From assembly GCA_002869425.1 (NCBI GenBank), contig PKSZ01000002.1:1-5506 (forward strand): a DNA stretch of 5,506 nt. The letters run 5' to 3'. This stretch comes from Marinilabiliales bacterium. Its GTDB lineage: Bacteria > Bacteroidota > Bacteroidia > Bacteroidales > BM523. This document shows, one piece after another, positions 1 through 5,506 of the stretch (positions are counted from its first letter, which is position 1; each line of letters starts with the position of its first letter). A program made the position numbers and the translations under genes. A model generated the notes under the pieces. The model had not been told where the DNA came from and ran no database searches. It saw nothing but the letters and a program-made list of their open reading frames with translations.

Positions 1-101
1 CAATATTAAGCAATTATCTCATCTCAATACATCAACATACAATCTAAAAATCAATGCATAATCTTTCCTATTTCTAAATTTCCTCTCAGCCTCAGGACAA
101 T
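1..101. other. A+T-rich intergenic stretch, no gene seen
   Basis: I find no convincing coding region, RNA gene or Bacteroidota-type promoter (TTG with TAnnTTTG spacing) in this stretch on either strand. It separates the terminator from whatever lies to the left of the window. Confidence 0.6.
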
Positions 102-136
102 AAAAAAGCACCTGACCTACAGAAGGTCAGATGCTT
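102..136 (-). terminator. Rho-independent terminator of the giant surface-protein gene
   Basis: On the minus strand, positions 136 to 106 form a 13-pair stem. The arms are AAGCATCTGACCT and AGGTCAGGTGCTT, with one T-G wobble, and the loop is five bases (TCTGT, 119-123). A run of six T follows at 107-102, its first two inside the stem. The stem begins 21 nt after the stop codon, the expected place for the end of this transcript. On the plus strand the hairpin is followed only by an interrupted T tract (AATTTTAAT), so termination in that direction would be weaker. Confidence 0.85.
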
Positions 137-157
137 AATTTTAATGGGAAATATTAT

Positions 158-3100
158 TTATTGCACAATAATGCGTCTTACAAAGACCTTTTCATTGTTG
201 ACAATTTTAACAATATATAATCCTTTCGGGTAACTTGACACATCATATGATTGATGTATATGGCCTTCCTTTTCAACTATTTCTGATAGAACAAGCTTAC
301 CCTGTGGTGTAATAACTGAAATTTCAATTTCTGTATCAACATTGCTCATTTCAATATTAATAATATCTCTGGTTGGATTTGGATATATTACAATATTGGC
401 TGTCTGAACAACATTATTTACAAATACTTCAAAATCTACAAACACTGAATCTGTAGCTATACATCCGTTATCATCCGTTACAATAACTGTATACATACCC
501 GATGCAAGGTTGTATGCAGTGTCTTCTGACTGAATCATATCATCATTCCATACATAAGAATACGGTGTAGTACCTCCTGTAGCTGAAACAAATGCGCTTC
601 CATCTTCCTGTGCATCCAGTTCCGGAGTTGAGCCCATAGTGAGAACAAGTGAATCCGGAGCAGATATTTCTACCATATTGGTTGTAATACAACCAACATC
701 ATCGGTTATTGTATAGGAGTAATTTCCTTCACATAAATCTGCAATGGAATCTGATGTTTCTCCTGTGTTCCAGTTTATTGAGTATGGATCTGTTCCACCT
801 GACAATTCAAGTGAAATTATTCCATCACAAGTATATGAGCAAGACTGATTTTCAACTGTTTCAATTACGACGGGAGCATCAGTATTATTGACTGATATAT
901 TAAGATACGATTCACATCCGTTATCATCATAGACCGTTACATCATATATACCTGCAGAAAGCCCAGACTCAGCAGATAATGTACCTCCTGACGGCCAGCT
1001 GTAATTGTAAGGAGCTGTTCCACCTGTTACAGATACTGTAATTTCTCCATCAGAACCACTACAAGCTGCATCTGTTACTGTAGGTGTAATGAGTATTTCT
1101 GTAGGCTCTCCAATCTCAGTGCTATCCGAAAGCAAACATCCATTGTTATCATAAATCTCAAAGCGTGCAATCCCTGCACACAATCCTGTTGCTGTTGCAT
1201 CAGTTTGTCCATTTTCCCAATTGTAAGCATATGGAGCTACACCACCTGATGAAAATACAGTAGCAAATCCATCACACATACCATAACATGAAGCATCTGT
1301 TACATTTGAACTTGCATTCAATGGAAGTGGTTCATTAACAGCTATATTTTCTGCCTTTTCACATCCATTGATATCCGTAACAGTAACTTCATATGAACCT
1401 GAAAGTAATCCTGAAATGTTCGCATCAGTATCACCATTTGACCAGAGGTAAGCGTATGGTTCTATTCCTCCTGTTACAATCGTATTAATAACTCCATTGC
1501 TATCACCATTACAACTTACATCAATAATGTCTGCTGTAATCATTATCTGATCAGGTTCTTGGATTTCTATTGATTCAGAGCCTATACATCCGTTATCATC
1601 GGTGACGGTGATGGTGTAATTTCCAGCACATAGATTATCTATAGCACTACTTGTACCGGCATTTGACCACAGATACGTATAAGGTGTAGTACCTCCGGTA
1701 ACTGTTGCACTGGCATCGCCGTTGCATAAACCGAAACAGGTTGCATCTGTTCCTGTAAGGCTCACTGCTGGGCCTCCAATATCGTTTACATTGTATATTC
1801 CGATAGCTTCACAACCATTATCATCAGTTACAGTAACTTCATAAGAACCTGCAGGAAGACCAGTAATACTTGCATCCGTATCACCATTTGACCAGAGGTA
1901 AGAATATGGTGATGTTCCACCCGTAACACTGAGTGATATTTCACCATTTGAACTTCCACATGCTGCATCTGTAATGGTTTCAGCAATTACAATTTCGCTG
2001 TTCTCTCCTATTTCCAGGCTATCTTCAATTGTACAACCGTTAATGTCTGTTACTGTGAAATAATAAATTCCGGCACACAAACCACTACTCATCTGAGAAG
2101 TTTCTCCTGTTGACCATACATAACTGTACGGAGCAGTTCCTCCTGAAGCAAAAGCAGTACCACTGCCATCGCAATTTCCAAAACATGTTGCATTAATAAT
2201 TGTTGTGCTTGAACTTAATGCTAAAGGTTCGTTAATTGAGAATTCCATTGAATCTATACAAGCATTCATATCAGTAACAAAAAGCTCATATACTCCGGCT
2301 GGCTGATTGATAATATCACTTGTTGTTTCTCCTGTTGACCAAAGGAATTCGTATCCTGGTGTTCCGCCTGAAACCGTAGCTTCAACAGAACCATCAGAGC
2401 CTGAATTACAAGTAATATCATAAACATCACCTGTTATTGAAATGGCTTCAGGTTCAATAATTTCAGCTGTAACAGAGCCAACACAACCATTGTTGTCATT
2501 AACCGTTACAGAGTAATTTCCATCGCACAGACCTGTTAACTGTTGTGTTGTAGCACCGTTACTCCAGGAATATGTATAAGGACTTATGCCACCTGAAACA
2601 TTAACAGTCAGTTCACCGTTGCATTCATTGTAACATAAAGGATCAATAACACTAAGTGTAACTGAAGGCCCATCAATGTCGTTTACTGAGAAGCTTTTAC
2701 CGGATGTACATCCAAGGGTGTCGGTAACTTCTACTTCATAATTACCAGAAGATAATCCTACCACATCTTCAGTGCTTTCTCCATTTGTCCATAAAAAGTC
2801 ATAAACAGGATTGGTTCCGCCTGATACTGTGATATCAATTTCGCCATTTGAACTTCCGCAGGTAGCATCTGTTACAATTCCACTTATAATGATCTCATCT
2901 GACTCTGAGATACTGATACCCTGAATATCAACACAACCTTCTCCATCCGTAACGGTAAGACTATAACTTCCACTACACAGATTACTTACATTATTGCTAG
3001 TTTCTCCAACACTCCAGGTGTAGCTATAAGGTACTGTTCCACCTGAAGCAAATGCTTCTGCATATCCATCGCAGTCGCCGTAACAATCGACATCGTTCGT

Positions 3101-5506
3101 ATTGATATTTACATTAAGTTCTGAAGGCTGTGTTATTTCTATCGTTTTATCTATTTCACAACCATTGCTATCTGTAATCGTTACATTATAAAAACCTTCT
3201 GACAAGTCCACTGCCAGATTACTGGTTTCACCAGTTTCCCATAAATAGCTATATGGAGCTGTACCTCCGGAAACAACTACTGAAGCTTCACCATTATTCC
3301 CTCCGAAACAAGACGGATCTGTGGTTGCAATTGTTGTCTGCAATGTATCAGGTTCTGAAATCTCAATATTTGAAGAAGTCAGGCATCCGTTATCGTCTGT
3401 TATCGAAACACCATATGTTCCTGCACACAAGGCTACAGCCAGACTATCCGTTTGTCCGTCATCCCAGAGGTAAGTATACGGTGCTGTTCCTCCTGAAGGT
3501 GAAACAGCTGCCTCCCCGTTGCATGTACCATAACACAGTGCATCTGTAACATTTTCAACAACTACAGAAGGCCCTCCAATATTATTTACGGTTACAGTAT
3601 ATGTTTCCGTACAACCAACACCATCTGTTACTGTTACTTCAAAATTACCTGCTGCAAGTCCTGATTCTGTTGCGCTGTTTCCACCAGAAGGCCACATATA
3701 AGTATAAGATCCAGTACCACCACTTACTATCAGTTCAGCCTCTCCATTTGAAGAACCACATGTTGCATCGGTTATATTTGCCGTAACAACGATAGGATCC
3801 GGCTCTGTAATGGTAATTCCATTTACAGCAATACAGCTGTTAAGATCAGTTACTGTTAGTTCGAAGTATCCGGCTGATAATCCGGTTATGTCTTCTGTTG
3901 ATTCACCATTGCTCCAATTAAAACTATACCCGGGCGTACCACCGGAAATTGTTGCATTTATTTCTCCCGTAGTAGCTCCATTACATGCAATAGCAATACC
4001 AAAAAGATCAATAGTGATTGCAGTAGGTTCAAATATTTCTATACTATCGTTAGTGCTACAGCCATTATTATCGGTTACAGTGACATAATGTTTTCCAAGA
4101 CATAAACCTGCTGAGGTAGCAGTTGACTGTCCATCAGACCAAATAATACTATACGGACTAGTACCACCAGAAGCCGTGACCGTTGCTTCCCCGTTGCATG
4201 CTCCGGGACAACTAGCATCTAAAGTTACAAAGCTGAGCGCAATGGCTGATGGCTCCAGAATATTGTCGGAATCTGATGATATACAACCATTTCCATCCGT
4301 AACGGTTACACCAACAGCACCTGCACACAAATTGTCAGCACTTGTATCAGTACTTCCGTTTGACCAAATATAATCGTATGGTGTTACACCACCTGAAACT
4401 GATACAGAAGCAGCACCATCACATTCTCCTTCACAACTTGCATCGCTTGTCATATCAATAACAGCGACAGGCCCTCCAATATTATTGACCACCGCATTTT
4501 CGATAATGAAACAACCTGAAGCGTCTGTTATGGTAACGGAATAATTTCCTGCTGCGAGACCTGTCTCAGTGTCACTTGTTCCACCAGAAGACCAAACATA
4601 TGAATATGGAGATGATCCTCCGCTAACTGTTGCACCTATCTCTCCATTGGTTGATCCACAGGTAGCATCTGTTATATTTAGTGTTACAGATATTTCTGTT
4701 GGTTCAAATACATCTGTATTGTCTGTAAATTGACAACCATTTGCATCATTTACGGTTACTGAATAATTTCCAGCTGATAAGCCTGAAATATCCTCAGTTG
4801 TTTGTCCGCCATCCCATAGATAAGAATAGGAGGCCGTTCCTCCTGTAACTGCTAAATCGATGGATCCGTCTGATGCACCAAAACAAGTCGCATCATTAAC
4901 ACTGAAAGAACCTGTAAGCAATGCTGGTTCAAGAATCTCAATACTATCATTTACTGTACACCCATTATCATCAGTTACTGTTATATAATATTTATCTGCA
5001 CTAAGACCTGATACGTCTTGTGTTGTTGATCCCGATGACCAATTATAGGTATAGGGTGTAGTTCCGCCTGTAACCGTCATATCTGCAGCACCATTATTGC
5101 TCCCAAAACAGGTAAGGTTTGTACCTGTGATACTTATTGTAAGTGCAGCTGGATCGGTAAGTGTAATGCTAGTATTTGTTGTACAGCCATTTGCATCGCT
5201 TACATCAACAGTATAAGTTCCGGCGGGAATATTTGTTAGATCTTCGGATGTTTCGCCTCCACCCCACAAGTAGGTATATGAGGCTATTCCGCCTGAAACG
5301 GTCAGGTCTGCTTCACCATCTGAACTTCCATTACATAATGGATCGGTTCCTGATATAGAAGCTGTAAGAACTGCTGGATCAGTAAGTGTAATACTTGCAT
5401 TGCTTGTACAGCCATTTGCATCGCTTACATCAACAGTGTAAGTTCCGGCGAGTATATTTGTTAGATCTTCAGATGTTTCGCCTCCACCCCACAAGTATGT
5501 ATATGA
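158..5506 (-). CDS. Giant SprB-repeat surface protein with T9SS type A sorting domain (C-terminal part, 5' end outside window)
   Basis: Likely a cell-surface or released adhesin exported through the outer membrane by the type IX secretion system. The frame is open to the window edge and ends in TAA at 158-160, giving 1782 visible residues. The TTG at 5492-5494 is not a start: the codons before it read S-Y-T-Y, and with TTG as Leu they restore the SYTYLW motif of the next repeat. Visible domains are a partial repeat, 21 full SprB-type repeats of 74-75 residues, a degenerate 22nd (residues 1626-1690), a short linker, and a sorting domain from about residue 1699. Typical repeat landmarks are an initial Cys, a G-E/D segment, SGGT.PY.Y.W, a GL.AG turn, Y.VTVTD and NGC. 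Lys/Arg are nearly absent until the C-terminal domain. No frameshift or internal stop is seen. The family call is by motif recognition (SprB repeat, PF13573-like). The adhesive target and the full length are unknown. No neighbouring gene is visible. Confidence 0.95.
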   Translation of the reverse strand, partial: SYTYLWGGGETSEDLTNILAGTYTVDVSDANGCTSNASITLTDPAVLTASISGTDPLCNGSSDGEADLTVSGGIASYTYLWGGGETSEDLTNIPAGTYTVDVSDANGCTTNTSITLTDPAALTISITGTNLTCFGSNNGAADMTVTGGTTPYTYNWSSGSTTQDVSGLSADKYYITVTDDNGCTVNDSIEILEPALLTGSFSVNDATCFGASDGSIDLAVTGGTASYSYLWDGGQTTEDISGLSAGNYSVTVNDANGCQFTDNTDVFEPTEISVTLNITDATCGSTNGEIGATVSGGSSPYSYVWSSGGTSDTETGLAAGNYSVTITDASGCFIIENAVVNNIGGPVAVIDMTSDASCEGECDGAASVSVSGGVTPYDYIWSNGSTDTSADNLCAGAVGVTVTDGNGCISSDSDNILEPSAIALSFVTLDASCPGACNGEATVTASGGTSPYSIIWSDGQSTATSAGLCLGKHYVTVTDNNGCSTNDSIEIFEPTAITIDLFGIAIACNGATTGEINATISGGTPGYSFNWSNGESTEDITGLSAGYFELTVTDLNSCIAVNGITITEPDPIVVTANITDATCGSSNGEAELIVSGGTGSYTYMWPSGGNSATESGLAAGNFEVTVTDGVGCTETYTVTVNNIGGPSVVVENVTDALCYGTCNGEAAVSPSGGTAPYTYLWDDGQTDSLAVALCAGTYGVSITDDNGCLTSSNIEISEPDTLQTTIATTDPSCFGGNNGEASVVVSGGTAPYSYLWETGETSNLAVDLSEGFYNVTITDSNGCEIDKTIEITQPSELNVNINTNDVDCYGDCDGYAEAFASGGTVPYSYTWSVGETSNNVSNLCSGSYSLTVTDGEGCVDIQGISISESDEIIISGIVTDATCGSSNGEIDITVSGGTNPVYDFLWTNGESTEDVVGLSSGNYEVEVTDTLGCTSGKSFSVNDIDGPSVTLSVIDPLCYNECNGELTVNVSGGISPYTYSWSNGATTQQLTGLCDGNYSVTVNDNNGCVGSVTAEIIEPEAISITGDVYDITCNSGSDGSVEATVSGGTPGYEFLWSTGETTSDIINQPAGVYELFVTDMNACIDSMEFSINEPLALSSSTTIINATCFGNCDGSGTAFASGGTAPYSYVWSTGETSQMSSGLCAGIYYFTVTDINGCTIEDSLEIGENSEIVIAETITDAACGSSNGEISLSVTGGTSPYSYLWSNGDTDASITGLPAGSYEVTVTDDNGCEAIGIYNVNDIGGPAVSLTGTDATCFGLCNGDASATVTGGTTPYTYLWSNAGTSSAIDNLCAGNYTITVTDDNGCIGSESIEIQEPDQIMITADIIDVSCNGDSNGVINTIVTGGIEPYAYLWSNGDTDANISGLLSGSYEVTVTDINGCEKAENIAVNEPLPLNASSNVTDASCYGMCDGFATVFSSGGVAPYAYNWENGQTDATATGLCAGIARFEIYDNNGCLLSDSTEIGEPTEILITPTVTDAACSGSDGEITVSVTGGTAPYNYSWPSGGTLSAESGLSAGIYDVTVYDDNGCESYLNISVNNTDAPVVIETVENQSCSYTCDGIISLELSGGTDPYSINWNTGETSDSIADLCEGNYSYTITDDVGCITTNMVEISAPDSLVLTMGSTPELDAQEDGSAFVSATGGTTPYSYVWNDDMIQSEDTAYNLASGMYTVIVTDDNGCIATDSVFVDFEVFVNNVVQTANIVIYPNPTRDIINIEMSNVDTEIEISVITPQGKLVLSEIVEKEGHIHQSYDVSSYPKGLYIVKIVNNEKVFVRRIIVQ
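161..400 (-). other. T9SS type A C-terminal sorting domain (TIGR04183-like)
   Basis: These last 80 residues (about 1699-1778) are the secretion signal by which the type IX system recognises cargo; it is normally removed when the protein is attached to the surface or released. The diagnostic pieces are IYPNPTRD followed by the I-N-I-E strand, a central TPQGKLV strand-turn, and a YPKGLYIVKI ending with V-R-R-I-I-V-Q at the C-terminus. This matches the usual type A pattern of YPNP, G-x-Y-x-V and a basic last strand. It contains eight Lys/Arg in 80 residues, in sharp contrast to the acidic repeats before it. The type A assignment rests on motifs, not on a profile search. Confidence 0.92.
425..1066 (-). 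repeat. Partial block V (SprB units 20-22), degenerating toward the C-terminus
   Basis: Unit 20 (845-1066, 74 residues) sits where type A is due and is a diverged type A: ACSGSDGE with linker VNNTDAP. Unit 21 (620-844) is type B with CSYTC and DLCEG. Unit 22 (about 425-619) is the last and most divergent: it starts LDAQEDG with no initial cysteine, has NDDMIQ after the conserved Trp, keeps DDNGC, and runs into the linker FEVFVNNVVQT before the sorting domain. A fourth unit is missing, so the array stops part-way through a block. Confidence 0.8.
1067..1963 (-). repeat. Four-unit block IV (SprB units 16-19, order A-B-D-C)
   Basis: 897 nt, because unit 16 has 74 residues. Unit 16 (1742-1963) is type A (ACGSSNGE, VNDIGGP). 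Unit 17 (1517-1741) is type B (TCFGLC, NLCAG). Unit 18 (1292-1516) has two cysteines and linker NEPLPL, matching unit 14 at the same place in block III. Unit 19 (1067-1291) has the extra pair (SCYGMC, GLCAG) and carries the only Arg of the repeat region. The core of unit 18 (SNGDTDA, GSYEVTVTD) is closer to unit 16 than the subtype scheme would predict. Confidence 0.85.
1964..2863 (-). repeat. Four-unit block III (SprB units 12-15, order A-B-D-C)
   Basis: Exactly 900 nt. Unit 12 (2639-2863) is type A, with TCGSSNGE and a VNDIDGP linker; one additional residue before YDFLW restores the spacing that other type A units lack. Unit 13 (2414-2638) is type B (LCYNEC, GLCDG). Unit 14 (2189-2413) has two cysteines, a GTPGY turn, NAC in place of NGC and the linker NEPLAL. 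Unit 15 (1964-2188) has the extra pair (TCFGNC, GLCAG) and an ENSEI linker. Confidence 0.85.
2864..3763 (-). repeat. Four-unit block II (SprB units 8-11, order A-B-D-C)
   Basis: Exactly 900 nt. Unit 8 (3539-3763) is type A (TCGSSNGE start, NNIGGP linker). Unit 9 (3314-3538) is type B (LCYGTC, ALCAG). Unit 10 (3089-3313) has two cysteines and a TQP linker. Unit 11 (2864-3088) has the extra pair (DCYGDC, NLCSG) and an SES linker where others have EP. The GGCCC that encodes part of the type A linker lies at 3570 here and at 4470 in block I, exactly 900 nt apart. Confidence 0.85.
3764..4663 (-). repeat. Four-unit block I (SprB units 4-7, order A-B-C-D)
   Basis: Exactly 900 nt and 300 residues. 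Unit 4 (4439-4663) is type A: it starts TCGSTNGE, is one residue shorter before the GG turn, and ends with the NNIGGP linker. Unit 5 (4214-4438) is type B, with CEGEC and NLCAG. Unit 6 (3989-4213) also has the extra cysteine pair (CPGAC, GLCLG). Unit 7 (3764-3988) has two cysteines only, with a GTPGY turn and an NSC variant of NGC. In the later blocks the two-cysteine unit comes third and the four-cysteine unit fourth, so the last two positions look swapped here. Confidence 0.85.
4664..5506 (-). repeat. Simple tandem SprB repeats, units 0 (partial) to 3
   Basis: This is the most N-terminal visible part of the array. Unit 0 is partial (5339-5506). Unit 1 is 5114-5338, unit 2 is 4889-5113 and unit 3 is 4664-4888; each complete unit is exactly 225 nt. 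All have only the two conserved cysteines, at unit positions 2 and 52, and end in a DP or EP linker. Units 0 and 1 are nearly identical and share the WGGGETSEDLTNI core and VDVSDANGC. Units 2 and 3 have diverged. The four-unit order found further along is not visible here. The array evidently continues past the window edge. Confidence 0.9.

Noticed and set aside
1..101. Possible promoter or small gene in the A+T-rich flank
   Set aside because: No TTG / TAnnTTTG pair at proper spacing, no ribosome binding site with a start, and no open frame of useful length on either strand.
425..619. Unit 22 irregularity as a frameshift or pseudogene sign
   Set aside because: The frame runs on intact into a complete sorting domain, and the GG turn, Trp and NGC landmarks are kept. 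Degeneration of a terminal repeat explains it.
709..5358. Several short plus-strand open frames (at 709-891, 3253-3549, 3601-3786, 3810-4088, 4176-4373, 5176-5358)
   Set aside because: All lie antisense inside the large repeat gene, are short, recur because the repeats recur, and show no recognisable domain or ribosome binding site. They are shadows of the minus-strand frame.
5492..5494. TTG as the translation start of a 1778-residue protein
   Set aside because: The frame stays open upstream and encodes the expected repeat residues S-Y-T-Y-L. The position is in the middle of a repeat and no signal peptide follows.
425..5506. Regular 225-nt periodicity as a possible CRISPR array or noncoding satellite
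   Set aside because: The repeats are diverged at DNA level, keep one open frame without a stop, and conserve amino-acid motifs. There are no short identical repeats with unique spacers. This is a protein repeat array.

Overview
The window is almost entirely one coding region on the minus strand, read from 5506 down to a TAA stop at 158-160. It is the C-terminal 1782 residues of a giant secreted surface protein. Its N-terminus, true start codon, signal peptide and promoter lie beyond position 5506. The protein is built from SprB-type beta-sandwich repeats and ends in a type IX secretion system (T9SS) type A sorting domain. This combination is specific to Bacteroidota, and the A+T-rich noncoding flank and codon choice fit a Cytophagia/Flavobacteriia-like member. 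The species cannot be named from this window.

Layout in protein order, right to left on the + strand. Residue 1 is the codon at 5492-5494. Residues -4 to 52 (5339-5506) are a partial repeat, unit 0. Units 1-3 (4664-5338) form a simple tandem array. Units 4-21 (620-4663) follow in a repeating four-unit order, and a degenerate unit 22 covers 425-619. A short linker leads to the T9SS sorting domain at 161-400. Every complete unit is 75 residues (225 nt), except units 16 and 20, which are 74. A strong intrinsic terminator for the minus-strand transcript lies 21 nt past the stop (102-136). Positions 1-101 are A+T-rich and hold nothing I can support.

The repeats are not interchangeable. Four subtypes can be told apart: A (CGSSNGE start, GGP-like linker), B and C (two extra cysteines), and D (two cysteines only). 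Type A recurs at units 4, 8, 12, 16 and 20, and type B at 5, 9, 13, 17 and 21. The protein was therefore apparently amplified as blocks of about 300 residues (about 900 nt), while the N-terminal edge of the window shows more recent single-unit duplication. The two extra cysteines occur together in nine units and are both absent from the others, which suggests a second disulfide. The repeat region has only six Lys/Arg in about 1690 residues.

The likely role is a cell-surface or released adhesin exported by the T9SS. This class of protein is known. What deserves a second look is the internal code of the array: its super-period, its cysteine pairing and one swap in unit order.
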